DNA from: Ruminiclostridium sp.
Lineage (GTDB): Bacteria; Bacillota; Clostridia; Oscillospirales; Ruminococcaceae
Direction: 5' to 3'
DNA: 35,545 bases
Assembly: GCA_017479645.1 (NCBI GenBank)
Contig: JAFVBZ010000249.1
Coordinates: forward strand, 1-35,545
Below the pieces are notes generated by a model, which was given only the letters and a program-made list of their open reading frames with translations, was not told the origin of the DNA and made no database searches. Both the position numbers and the translations under genes were made by a program. Shown piece by piece: positions 14,959 to 24,685 of the stretch. Position 1 is the stretch's first letter, and each line of letters opens with the position of its first letter.

Positions 14959-17016
14959 ATGCGCGGCAGGGATCTTGAAACATCATTTCACATGATCTTA
15001 CTCGGTATGTTTTCCGTGTTGACGGTGCTGTTTGATATAATAATCGTACTGTCACAGTGGGAACTTCCGGCTATACCCATCATAACCGGTGCGTGCGCTT
15101 TATGCTGGGTGATGCATTTTACGGACACGGGAAAGCCTGCGGTCAGGCTGTACCTGTATATCATCGTCATTCTCGGAGTTCTGATGTTCTATGCTCTTCA
15201 CGGCATACCCATAACCGATATACCGATATTACTGTGCCTGCTTATAGTTATACTCTCGCGGCAGAATGACATCAAGCTTGTTCTGCTGACGGCTCTGTCA
15301 TACCCTATATACATCGCCGTGAATATTTTTATAACCGGATATCTGAATGCCGATACCCCGACTACGGTCTATTCAAGAATAGCTCTCGGGATCTTCTGCC
15401 TTTCGTTCGCGGCAGGGATAGCCGTATATTTTATCCGTATCGGCCGCAAGGACGGGAATGAAAAGAACGAACTGCGGCAGGAAGCGGCAGACGCTAAAAA
15501 TGATACAAAGCAGTTTCTTGCCAATATGTCCCACGAGCTCAGAACGCCCATAAATGTTATCTGCGGACTGAGCGAGCTGATGCTTGATGCCGATCTTCCG
15601 GAAAAATACGGTGACGACCTGTACGCACTCTACAGCGCGGGAAAGCGGATACAGCGTCAGATAAGCGATATACTCATATTCTCCGAATTGCAGACCGACC
15701 GTTTCAGGCTTGCGGAAGGCGAGTATGAGCCCGAATCGGTATTATATGATACGATACGAAGTGTATTCACAAGAACATACATAGGCGCGGATTTTGCCGT
15801 TGATATATCTCCCGCTGTCCCGCGTGTGCTTATCGGCGATGCAAAGCGTATCCGGAAAATACTCGAATGTCTGCTTGACAACGCGGTGAAATTCACGGAA
15901 TCCGGCGGCGGATATCTGTATGTCAGCGCACGTCCGCTGGGAGATGAAATAAATCTGAACATTGATGTGTATGATACCGGCGTCGGTATCGAGCATAAGT
16001 ACAAAAACCGTCTGTTCAGCGGAACATTTGCGGCTGACGACAGCACCGAGCGCCGCAGAGGCGGGCTTGGTCTGGGACTTGCCATAGTCCACGGGATAGT
16101 GCGTTCAATGCACGGTTTTATAAAACTTGAAAGCAGCGGCAATGGGACTCACGTTCACGTCACCGTTCCGCAGAAGGTGGCTGACCGGACTTGCTGCATA
16201 GGCATCTCCGGCGCGGGCAAATATCATGCGGTATGCTGGTTTGACCGCTCGAAATATGCACGCCGGGAGGTCGGAGAATACTACTATAAAACCGTGGATC
16301 ACGTCCATGAGGAACTGGGCGTGGACGTTACCGTGGTAACTTCGCTGTCACAGCTCAAAGAGCGGGTGGAAAAGGGCGGCGTAACGCACATTTTTATTGC
16401 CGAAGCCGAATATGGCAGTGACCCGTCATATTTTGAAAGGATCGCAAAGCAATGCTGGGTATGCGTATTTTCGGGCGGTCAGTTCACGCTTCCCGCCGAC
16501 AGCTCAGTCAGCATAATCAGAAAGCCTGTGTATCTTCCGGCGGTAGTGGGCTTCTTAAAGCGGTCCGGTCCCGGAGCGCAGACCGCAAGAATGGACGTTG
16601 AGACCGAAGAGGCACTGTCCCGTCTGCCGTCCGGTAAGAAGGCTCTTGTGGTGGACGACGAGCCGATGAACATAATGGTGGCAAAGGGTATGCTGCAAAG
16701 GTTCGGGCTCAGCGTATTCACGGCAGAGAGCGGTCCGGAGGCTATCGGTATATGCAGCTCCGAGAACATTGATATCATATTTATGGATCACATGATGCCG
16801 GATATGAACGGTACGGACGCTATGAGAGCGATACGTAATCTGAGCGGCGGCTATTACAGGCACAGACCGATAGTGGCGCTCACCGCCAACGCCATGAGCG
16901 GCGCGAGGGACAATTTCCTCAGTATGGGCTTTGACGGATTCCTTTCAAAGCCGGTATCAATGAAAAATATGCACAGAGTTCTGGAACAATTTTTGCGGGA
17001 GGACACAGATGAGTGA
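14959..17016 (+). CDS. Membrane hybrid histidine kinase with a pseudo-receiver and a receiver
   Basis: This 685-residue protein starts with five to six membrane helices (residues about 12-160) and no recognisable periplasmic sensor domain. A HisKA domain has the phospho-accepting His192 in FLANMSHELRTPIN. The ATPase domain spans about 260-405, with N-box ECLLDNAVKFTE, DTGVGI and GGLGLGLAI. Residues about 411-535 resemble a receiver fold without the acceptor Asp. A true receiver spans 558-680, with Asp610 in IIFMDHMMPDMNG and Lys in SKPV. There is no Hpt domain, so the phosphate must leave through another protein, perhaps the Hpt domains encoded downstream. Its start lies 3 bp after the stop of the c-di-GMP enzyme and its end overlaps the next gene by 8 bp, indicating coupled translation. 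Confidence 0.9.
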   Translation: MRGRDLETSFHMILLGMFSVLTVLFDIIIVLSQWELPAIPIITGACALCWVMHFTDTGKPAVRLYLYIIVILGVLMFYALHGIPITDIPILLCLLIVILSRQNDIKLVLLTALSYPIYIAVNIFITGYLNADTPTTVYSRIALGIFCLSFAAGIAVYFIRIGRKDGNEKNELRQEAADAKNDTKQFLANMSHELRTPINVICGLSELMLDADLPEKYGDDLYALYSAGKRIQRQISDILIFSELQTDRFRLAEGEYEPESVLYDTIRSVFTRTYIGADFAVDISPAVPRVLIGDAKRIRKILECLLDNAVKFTESGGGYLYVSARPLGDEINLNIDVYDTGVGIEHKYKNRLFSGTFAADDSTERRRGGLGLGLAIVHGIVRSMHGFIKLESSGNGTHVHVTVPQKVADRTCCIGISGAGKYHAVCWFDRSKYARREVGEYYYKTVDHVHEELGVDVTVVTSLSQLKERVEKGGVTHIFIAEAEYGSDPSYFERIAKQCWVCVFSGGQFTLPADSSVSIIRKPVYLPAVVGFLKRSGPGAQTARMDVETEEALSRLPSGKKALVVDDEPMNIMVAKGMLQRFGLSVFTAESGPEAIGICSSENIDIIFMDHMMPDMNGTDAMRAIRNLSGGYYRHRPIVALTANAMSGARDNFLSMGFDGFLSKPVSMKNMHRVLEQFLREDTDE

Positions 17017-20000
17017 AGAAAGGGAACAGACCCATATACTGATAACCACCGACAGCGTTTGTGACCTGCCTCAGGAACTTATCAGGGAATATTCGGTAAA
17101 AGTCCTTCCCAACATTGTCAGGACACGGGACGGGCAGTTTCTTGACGGCGTGGAGATAAGCCCCGACGATCTTCTTGATTATATGGAAACAACGGACGAT
17201 GTTGTTATGTCAGACGCTGCTTCGGAAGAGGATTATCTGAGTTTTTTCAGAGAAAACATACGCGGCAATACCGCGATACTTCACATAACAATGGGGCGGT
17301 ATGCGAGCAAGGGCTACGATAATGCGGTAAAAGCGGCTGAAAGCGTACCCGGCGTATATGTTCTCGACTCCGGACAGATCTCCAGCGGTCTCGGACTTGT
17401 CGTTCTCAGGGCGGCGGAGCTTGCAAGAGAAGAGCATAATATGCAGCAGCTCCGCGCGGAGGTCAGTGAGTACGCTTCAAGGGTATCATCGACATTCATA
17501 GTGCGCGAGCTTGAGTTTATGAACAGGAACGGCAGACTCAGCAACGGTATGCGCAAGCTGTGTGAAAGAATGCTGCTGCGTCCCATGCTTGTGATGAAGA
17601 AAAGCAGGATCGCCGTAGGCGGTATGGTGTACGGACTTCACGAAGCGTCGATGCGCTCCTATATACGCGGACAGCTGCACGGCAGGAATGACATTGAGAC
17701 CGACACGCTTTTCATAACCTATGCGGGACTCGATGACACCGAGCTTGGAAAAATAGCGGAGACAGTCCGGAAATACGCGATATTCCGCAATATTTATTTC
17801 GTGAAGGCTTCCTCGGCAGTAGCCTGCAACTGCGGCAGGGGCTGCTTCGGTCTGCTCTTTGCGTACAGTCCGAAGGAAAAGAGCAGGAGGGGAACGGAGC
17901 ATATCCTCTCAAAGCGCTTCAATTATGCGCTGCTGGCGGTGTTCACTGTTGCTATGAGCGTGGTGCTGATGTTCAATTTCAGGCTGTTCTACTCGATGAT
18001 AAGCGGGCAGGCTGATGCGATAGGACGCGCACAGCTTGAATCGGTATCGGGAGACCTTGAACAGACACTGTACGAAGCGGAGATACTCACGAGACAGATA
18101 GCGTCGGGACTGGAGCTGCTCTACAAGGAAAACGCTTCGGGAGACGAGATCGACGCCTATCTCAAAACAAACAAGGACTACAATTCCGTCGGAAGCTGCA
18201 CGAACGTCTATGCCGCGGGCGAGGACTGGTACAGCATTCCGGATTTTGTGATGCCGGAGGATTTTGACCCTGTTCAGCGCGACTGGTACAAGGGCGCACG
18301 CAAAAAGGGAAGCGGCAGTATCTATTATACTGCCCCATATCTTGATCTTGCGTCGGGAGAAATGTGCTTCACGGTTTCGGAGCTGCTGTCCGACGGAACG
18401 ACTGTAGTCGCGCTCGACTTCAACCTGACAGGCTTGCAGGAGAGCGTTTCAAAGATAAGTATTGCGGGCGGTGACGCTCTTATTGTCAGCGGGAGCGGTC
18501 AGATAGTCGGTTATGCCGATGTTGCTGCGGTAGGTCAGCCTATTTCCGCAGCTCTGCCGCAGTACACCGCCGTATTCCAGAGAATACTTTCCTCCGGTGA
18601 GAGCTCACTTAATTTCCATACAAAGATAAGCGATACCGACAGCGTTGTCTTCTACAATCGTACCGCGAATGAATGGTATCTGCTGTCCGTAGTCAGCCAG
18701 ACCGCTCTCTACCGGAACAATATGACAGGTATCATCGCAAATACGGCGGTAAATCTCTGCCTTATTGCGGGAATGATACTGCTGTACATTTTCAGCATAC
18801 GTTACAGGAAAAGGATAGAGCAGCGCCTTAAATATACCGAAAGCGCAGTCAGCGGCGCGGTCGCCAGAATAAGCGCGCCTATGGAAGACATAGTAAAGCG
18901 CAGCGATTACCGCCTTCTCCGGTCAAGCGACGAACCGGAAGTCTATATGGAGCGTCTGCGTGAGTCCTCGCTCAAAATGAAATCCGCACTTGCCTCGCTT
19001 TATACGGTAGATACCGATGCCGGCAAAAAGGAGAATGAGAGCGGCAGGATAATAAAAGACGTACATGCCGATTCGGACATCTCCGACCGCACCAACAAGC
19101 ATGCCTGCGCCGGTATCATAGCGCTGCTCACGGTAACGATGATACTGTGCATCGCGATATCGACGGTACTTATGATAAACAGGGGCAATACCCGTATGGA
19201 AAAGGAAACGGGAGATTACACATCGGAACTTGAGTCGTGGATAGTCGAGCAGAAAAGCGTACTGGATATGTTTGTGAGCTTTATTTCCGCTGAGCCGGAA
19301 ATGCTCGGTGATTATGACAAATGCGTTGAATGGCTGAACGATATCACCGTGCAGTATGATGATATCTCGGTATCGTACATGACCGACCCCCGCGCGGAGC
19401 ATACAGTTATTATGAACAACGGCTGGGAGCCCGATGATGACTGGCACGTTGAGGAAAGACAGTGGTACATAGATTCCATAGAGTCGGAAAAAGAGGACGG
19501 CTTCTCCGTATCCGCCCCGTATTATGACGAACAGATAGGAGCTTACTGCGTCACATTCAGCAAAAGAGTATATGACAAGACCGGCAATTTCTTAGGAGTT
19601 TTCGGAATAGATTTCTTCCTTGACAAGCTTACCGGCATACTTGATTCGAGCTATACCGATGAGGGGTATGCGTTTCTTGCGGACGCGGACGGGCAGATCA
19701 TAAATCACCCCGCTCCGGAGTATCAGATGTCGGAAAGCAACGTGGTAACACTTGAACAGGCAGGTTATCTTGATGCGGTGCTCGCCGGGGACACTGTCGT
19801 CATCAAAGACTATGACGGCGGCTACAAAGCCTTTTATGCAGTACCCGACCCTACCTCCGGCTTCACTATTGTCTGCGCGAAAAACTGGAATGTGATATAC
19901 GGCAGTCTTGTAAGCTACATCATTGTTTTCATAGTGATATTCGGCGCGGGTATAGCGATAACAGGCTCACTGCTCCATATGATGATCGTGTGGCAGAAGC

Positions 20001-21673
20001 GGGTGCGGAAAACTCTCGAAAATTCCGCCGCGGAAGCCGAAAAAGCAGGTCAGGCAAAATCGCAGTTCCTTGCGCAGATGTCGCATGAGATACGCACCCC
20101 GATAAACGCAGTGCTCGGTATGAACGAGATGATAATGCGCGAGAGCAGCAGCGATGATATCAAGGAATACTCTGAGAACATACAGAACGCCGGAAGGACG
20201 CTGCTTACGCTGATAAACAGCATTCTCGACTTCTCCAAGATAGAGGACGGAAAAATGGAGATAGTTCCCGTCAGCTATGACACTGCGTCAATGATAAACG
20301 ATCTTGTCAATATGGTGCTTGAAAGAGCTGAACAGAAAAATCTTGAATTTAAGACAGAGATCGACAGGAACCTGCCCAAAACGCTGTACGGCGACGATGT
20401 GCGTATCAGACAGATAATCACAAATATCCTCACCAACGCGGTGAAATACACTCCCAAGGGCAGTGTGACCCTGCGTATGCTTATAGCGGACAGAAACGGC
20501 GACAAGATAACTCTTCGCACCGAGGTTCAGGACACCGGTATCGGTATCCGCCCCGAGGACAGAGATGCGCTTTTCGAGTCGTTCAGAAGGCTTGACAGCG
20601 AGAAAAACCGTGCCATTGAAGGCACAGGTCTCGGTATCTCCATTGTTCAGAAGCTGCTCGTTATGATGGGAAGCGAGCTCCAGCTCGACAGCGTTTACGG
20701 CGAGGGCTCACGGTTCTGGTTCGATATAGTGCAGGAGGTCGTTGACGATGAGCCTATCGGCGACTATGAGGAGCATCTGCGCCTGTCCCGTCACAATGAA
20801 AACAGCCGGGAGTATATCTACGCTCCCGATGCGAGAGTTCTTGTCGTAGATGACAACATGATGAATCTTAAAGTTGCGAAAGGACTTCTCAAACGCACAG
20901 GCATAAAGGTCGATATCGTTGCCGGCGGCAGCGACGCTATAAAGGCAGTCTCGCAGAACAGGTATGACATTATCTTCCTTGACCACATGATGCCGGACAT
21001 GGACGGACTTGAAACGCGGAAGAATATGGAAACGGCAGGTCTGCTGGACGAGAAGACTGCGGTCATAATGATGACTGCGAATGCCATAGTCGGCGCTAAG
21101 GAGGAGTACATTGCGGCGGGCTTCACCGATTATCTGTCCAAGCCGATTGAAGTCAGAAGCCTTGAAACTATCCTTAAAAAATATCTGCCCGCCGAAAAGA
21201 TAGGTTATAGGACTGCTGACGGCGATAATAAAGTAAGAGAACCCGCTGCTGCCGATACTGCGATAGCGGAGCAGCCTGCTCAGAACCCTCCCGAAACGGA
21301 TATTACCGAGGAACAAGCAAATGCCGGAAATGAGCGGCACATCAGCATCTCTGCCGGAATGGGATTTTGCATGAATGATACGGGATTTTACAAAGAAATG
21401 CTCGGCACATTCATCAGTGAAAGCCCGGTCAAGCGTGAACAGCTTGAAGCTGCCCTTAAAAGTGAAGATACAAAGCAATATACAGTGCAGATACACGGGC
21501 TTAAAAGCACTTCAAAGACGATAGGCGCTGTCATGCTGCCGGATATGGCGCTTAAGCTCGAGCTTGCCGGAAAAGAGGGACGGTTTGATGATATAAAGCT
21601 TGGTCACGCCGAGGTAATGAAGGAGTATGAGGCTGTCCTGTCCGCGGCGGAAGAACTGATAAAGACACTGTAA
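17009..21673 (+). CDS. DegV domain fused to a dual-Cache hybrid histidine kinase with receiver and Hpt
   Basis: This 1554-residue protein has an unusual layout. Residues 8-290 are a DegV (fatty-acid-binding EDD fold) domain, with TTDSVCDLPQELI, VLDSGQISSGLGL and ELEFMNRNGRLSNGMR. A membrane helix (305-325), an extracellular dCache-like domain (330-572) and a second helix (575-597) follow. A cytoplasmic linker, helix 3 (700-722), a second dCache-like domain (725-962) and helix 4 (965-992) come next. HisKA has His1026 in FLAQMSHEIRTPIN. The ATPase domain spans about 1090-1245 (TNILTNAVKYTP, DTGIGI, GTGLGISI). The receiver has Asp1325 (LDHMMPDMDG) and Hpt has His1496 (QIHGLKSTSKTIG). DegV proteins such as FakB bind fatty acids, so this end could report cytosolic lipid while the Cache domains sense external ligands. 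The DegV LSGT motif is altered (GRYASKG) and cysteines replace part of the HxGPG motif. Confidence 0.9.
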   Translation: MSEEREQTHILITTDSVCDLPQELIREYSVKVLPNIVRTRDGQFLDGVEISPDDLLDYMETTDDVVMSDAASEEDYLSFFRENIRGNTAILHITMGRYASKGYDNAVKAAESVPGVYVLDSGQISSGLGLVVLRAAELAREEHNMQQLRAEVSEYASRVSSTFIVRELEFMNRNGRLSNGMRKLCERMLLRPMLVMKKSRIAVGGMVYGLHEASMRSYIRGQLHGRNDIETDTLFITYAGLDDTELGKIAETVRKYAIFRNIYFVKASSAVACNCGRGCFGLLFAYSPKEKSRRGTEHILSKRFNYALLAVFTVAMSVVLMFNFRLFYSMISGQADAIGRAQLESVSGDLEQTLYEAEILTRQIASGLELLYKENASGDEIDAYLKTNKDYNSVGSCTNVYAAGEDWYSIPDFVMPEDFDPVQRDWYKGARKKGSGSIYYTAPYLDLASGEMCFTVSELLSDGTTVVALDFNLTGLQESVSKISIAGGDALIVSGSGQIVGYADVAAVGQPISAALPQYTAVFQRILSSGESSLNFHTKISDTDSVVFYNRTANEWYLLSVVSQTALYRNNMTGIIANTAVNLCLIAGMILLYIFSIRYRKRIEQRLKYTESAVSGAVARISAPMEDIVKRSDYRLLRSSDEPEVYMERLRESSLKMKSALASLYTVDTDAGKKENESGRIIKDVHADSDISDRTNKHACAGIIALLTVTMILCIAISTVLMINRGNTRMEKETGDYTSELESWIVEQKSVLDMFVSFISAEPEMLGDYDKCVEWLNDITVQYDDISVSYMTDPRAEHTVIMNNGWEPDDDWHVEERQWYIDSIESEKEDGFSVSAPYYDEQIGAYCVTFSKRVYDKTGNFLGVFGIDFFLDKLTGILDSSYTDEGYAFLADADGQIINHPAPEYQMSESNVVTLEQAGYLDAVLAGDTVVIKDYDGGYKAFYAVPDPTSGFTIVCAKNWNVIYGSLVSYIIVFIVIFGAGIAITGSLLHMMIVWQKRVRKTLENSAAEAEKAGQAKSQFLAQMSHEIRTPINAVLGMNEMIMRESSSDDIKEYSENIQNAGRTLLTLINSILDFSKIEDGKMEIVPVSYDTASMINDLVNMVLERAEQKNLEFKTEIDRNLPKTLYGDDVRIRQIITNILTNAVKYTPKGSVTLRMLIADRNGDKITLRTEVQDTGIGIRPEDRDALFESFRRLDSEKNRAIEGTGLGISIVQKLLVMMGSELQLDSVYGEGSRFWFDIVQEVVDDEPIGDYEEHLRLSRHNENSREYIYAPDARVLVVDDNMMNLKVAKGLLKRTGIKVDIVAGGSDAIKAVSQNRYDIIFLDHMMPDMDGLETRKNMETAGLLDEKTAVIMMTANAIVGAKEEYIAAGFTDYLSKPIEVRSLETILKKYLPAEKIGYRTADGDNKVREPAAADTAIAEQPAQNPPETDITEEQANAGNERHISISAGMGFCMNDTGFYKEMLGTFISESPVKREQLEAALKSEDTKQYTVQIHGLKSTSKTIGAVMLPDMALKLELAGKEGRFDDIKLGHAEVMKEYEAVLSAAEELIKTL

Positions 21674-21691
21674 AACGGAGATGATGAAGAT

Positions 21692-24304
21692 ATGGGAATT
21701 CTGTTAAGTGCTGCGCTTATAATAATGGGAACCGTATCGACCGTATATGGCGTACAGTTTTTCAGACGTGAAAAGTCAGCCGGATATTTCCGTGCGGCTA
21801 TACTGCTTATGGGACTTGCAGTCGGGATATGGGGATTCGGATATGGTTTTATCGGTATATGCGGCGATTTTGCCGTTTGTTCGCATCTGCGCCGTGCGGG
21901 CTTGTTTGGCGTCGACATATTCCCCCTTGCGGAAACGATAGTGGCGCTGCACAAAGCCGGAGTAAACCGGAAAATACAGAATATAGTCCGCTTCATTCTG
22001 ACACCGCTCGCATTGACAGACTGGTGGCTGTTTTCGGGAGAAAAGGTCGATGAATTTGTCCGTGTCGGAAACTGGACTACGTGGCAGGCGGTTGATTGCC
22101 CGGAGAGGACTTTCCATTGGATCTATACGGTGGTCATTTTCCTTTCGGCGCTGACTTCATGGATAGTCTGGTACGGCAAAGTAAGGCTGAAGCGCGAAAA
22201 GGCACTGCTGCTCCGCATACTTGCCGCCAATCTTACGCTGATGCTCTGCTCCGGACCGGATACATTCCTGACAGCCGTTACGGGAGTTGTATATCCGACA
22301 TCGGGTCTTGGCGCGGGACTTGCATTTCTGATATGGATCATTGCCGTTGTAAAATACAACACCTTTACAGTCTCATCACGGGCTATGGGAGATTATGCAC
22401 AGACGGTAGTGAATGTCGGTCTTGTTATATTTGATGACAGTTTCCTTGCGATGGAAATGAATAATTTCGCAAGAAAAGAGCTGGATATGGTGCCGGGCAG
22501 GCATCTCACCGAGCTTGTGCGCCTGCATCAGAGTGAAGAGGAAATATTCGGACGGGTGATCGCAGATGACAGATATACATTCAAGTGCATTTCCGCAAGC
22601 GGAGACAAGACCTGTATAGCAGATATGATCACGCTTCGAGACAACTATGATGAAGCATACGGATATATCATGACCGTAACGGATATTTCAAAAGAAGAAC
22701 AGCTTATAGCCGAGGCAAGGCGGGCAAATGAAGCAAAGAGTGAGTTCCTTGCAAATATGTCTCATGAAATACGAACACCGATAAACGCCGTACTTGGTTT
22801 TGATGAGCTTATCCTGCGGGAGACTAAGGAAGAAACAACAAGCGGTTATGCGGCAAATATCAAGCACAGCGGTGAGACTTTGCTGTCACTGGTAAACGAT
22901 ATACTCGATTTTTCCAAGATAGAAAGCGGAAAGATGGATATTGTGCCCGTAAGCTACGACCCTGCGCAGATGTTCGAGGATCTCATCGTTATGATAACTC
23001 CCCGTGCGGAGGCAAAGGAGCTTGCGATAGAATACGATATTGCCGACGATATCCCGGCACAGCTTTTCGGAGATGATATGCGTATCCGTCAGGTCGTGAC
23101 CAACCTGCTTACAAATGCCGTAAAATACACGGAAACCGGCACTGTCACACTTTCCGCGTGCATAAAGGAAAGGCGAGCCGGTGCAGTTATTTTGCATATT
23201 TCTGTCAGAGATACCGGAATAGGGATAAAGGACGAGGACAAAGCGCACCTGTTTGAATCGTTCAGGCGCGTCGATATCAGCCGCACCCGCAATATAGAGG
23301 GTACCGGACTCGGACTTTCCATAACACTGCGCTGCCTGGAGCTTATGGCCAGCAGTCTTGAGCTCGACAGCGAGTACGGCAAAGGCTCGGATTTCTGGTT
23401 CGATATAGAGCAGAAGACCGAAAGCAGCGATACGATCGGTTCCTTTGCGGAAAGAATGTCTCTCGCCCGCAGAAATGTCAGCGTTTCCCGGGAATCGTTC
23501 ACTGCACCCGGAGCAAAGGTGCTCGTAACTGATGACAACCTTATGAATCTGCAGGTGTTCAAGGGTCTGCTCAGAAAGACGGAGATAGATATAACTTCTG
23601 TCATCAGCGGGGCTGAAACGATCACCGCATTGGAGAAGCAAAAATATGATATTGTATTTCTTGACCACATGATGCCGGAAATGGACGGTATCGAGACATT
23701 GGAGAAAATAAAGGCAAGCCGGATCATCGACATACAGGGTACGCCGATCATCGCTCTCACTGCCAATGCCGTCTCCGGCGCAAGAGAGATGTATCTGAAC
23801 GCGGGATTTGACGACTATCTCACAAAACCGATAAGATACGACAAGCTTGAAAAAATGATCCTTAAATATCTTCCCGAAGAGAAGATAATGTACAATAAAG
23901 CGGAAGGCACCGCCGCGTCACAGGCGGCTCACGACAGTCCGGAACCGGAAAACACGCTGAACGAAGAGATAAATGATCTGATAGATAAAAAAGTCGGGCT
24001 GGAGTATTGCATGAATGATGAGAACTTCTACCGTGAGATGCTTGACACATATATCAAGGAAAAGCCGGAAAAGCTCGCACAGCTTGGATCAGCATTAGAA
24101 AACGGGGATATAAAACGATATACCGTGCTGATACATGGACTCAAAAGTACATCAAAGATGATAGGCTCGGTTAAATTCTCCGAACTTGCTTATGAACTTG
24201 AGCGTGCAGGAAAGGAAGGGAGACTTGATGATATAAGGAAAAAGCATAATTATGTTATGAAAGTTTATGGGTGGGTCATAAAGGAAGCTCAAAAAATGAT
24301 ATAG
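21692..24304 (+). CDS. 7TM hybrid histidine kinase with PAS-like region, receiver and Hpt
   Basis: This 870-residue protein has a seven-helix N-terminal region (about 1-225) of the 7TM histidine kinase sensor type, then a PAS-like segment (about 232-335, ending VTDISKEEQLIAEARRANE). HisKA has His358 (FLANMSHEIRTPINAVLGF) and the ATPase domain spans about 425-575 (NLLTNAVKYTE, DTGIGI, GTGLGLSI). The receiver has Asp658 (FLDHMMPEMDG). A C-terminal Hpt has His815 (LIHGLKSTSKMIG). It lies 18 bp after the DegV-kinase gene with its own ribosome site (GGAGATGATGAAG). Its kinase, receiver and Hpt parts resemble those of that gene closely, so duplication of the core with exchange of the sensor is likely. 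It is the last gene of the signalling cluster. Confidence 0.9.
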   Translation: MGILLSAALIIMGTVSTVYGVQFFRREKSAGYFRAAILLMGLAVGIWGFGYGFIGICGDFAVCSHLRRAGLFGVDIFPLAETIVALHKAGVNRKIQNIVRFILTPLALTDWWLFSGEKVDEFVRVGNWTTWQAVDCPERTFHWIYTVVIFLSALTSWIVWYGKVRLKREKALLLRILAANLTLMLCSGPDTFLTAVTGVVYPTSGLGAGLAFLIWIIAVVKYNTFTVSSRAMGDYAQTVVNVGLVIFDDSFLAMEMNNFARKELDMVPGRHLTELVRLHQSEEEIFGRVIADDRYTFKCISASGDKTCIADMITLRDNYDEAYGYIMTVTDISKEEQLIAEARRANEAKSEFLANMSHEIRTPINAVLGFDELILRETKEETTSGYAANIKHSGETLLSLVNDILDFSKIESGKMDIVPVSYDPAQMFEDLIVMITPRAEAKELAIEYDIADDIPAQLFGDDMRIRQVVTNLLTNAVKYTETGTVTLSACIKERRAGAVILHISVRDTGIGIKDEDKAHLFESFRRVDISRTRNIEGTGLGLSITLRCLELMASSLELDSEYGKGSDFWFDIEQKTESSDTIGSFAERMSLARRNVSVSRESFTAPGAKVLVTDDNLMNLQVFKGLLRKTEIDITSVISGAETITALEKQKYDIVFLDHMMPEMDGIETLEKIKASRIIDIQGTPIIALTANAVSGAREMYLNAGFDDYLTKPIRYDKLEKMILKYLPEEKIMYNKAEGTAASQAAHDSPEPENTLNEEINDLIDKKVGLEYCMNDENFYREMLDTYIKEKPEKLAQLGSALENGDIKRYTVLIHGLKSTSKMIGSVKFSELAYELERAGKEGRLDDIRKKHNYVMKVYGWVIKEAQKMI

Positions 24305-24330
24305 CACATCACTCTCAATATAAAGGCAAC

Positions 24331-24408
24331 TAATACTATTTCACCAACGGTGAGATCGAGCTTACTTATTCGGCGACACTTACTGATGAAGATCTGTCAT
24401 CGCTATAA
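24331..24408 (+). pseudogene. C-terminal scrap of a lost gene
   Basis: One frame reads YYFTNGEIELTYSATLTDED then LSSL and two stop codons. The composition and double stop look like the end of a real protein, but there is no start or ribosome site and the frame is closed just upstream. I do not recognise the parent protein. Confidence 0.25.
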
Positions 24409-24414
24409 TAATAA

Positions 24415-24462
24415 AAGCAGAGGATTTATTTCAAAAAAATCTCTGCTTCTGTATATTTTATA
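24415..24462 (+). terminator. Likely terminator of the signalling operon
   Basis: AAGCAGAG (24415-24422) pairs with CTCTGCTT (24441-24448). GATTT and AAAT extend the stem with one bulge, and a weakly T-rich tail (CTGTATATTTTAT) follows. It lies 110 bp after the last kinase gene, behind a gene scrap. Confidence 0.6.
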
Positions 24463-24538
24463 CAAAGTCTAAATTGTTTTTTGTCTATTGGGTACACTTT
24501 CCCGTATTTTCTGACATTTATGCTGAAACGGTGGCTGA

Positions 24539-24685
24539 AGGAGAAATGATTCTGTAGACAGAAATAAAATCAGCGATATGCTTAAATTATCAAATACTCA
24601 ATGCAAATATGTCATTGATACAAAAGGAAACGTTTATGACCGTTTACCGGAATATGGCAAAGGGCGGCATCGTCCCGCCGGGTGA
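24539..24685 (+). pseudogene. Possible gene fragment overlapping a small ORF
   Basis: A frame without a proper start reads NDSVDRNKISDMLKLSNTQC, then KYVIDTKGNVYDRLPEYGKG, and stops at 24685. KYVIDTKGNVYD looks protein-like, and the frame overlaps the start of the small gene at 24636 in another frame. Either it is a decayed remnant joined to that gene, or the similarity is chance. Confidence 0.2.
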
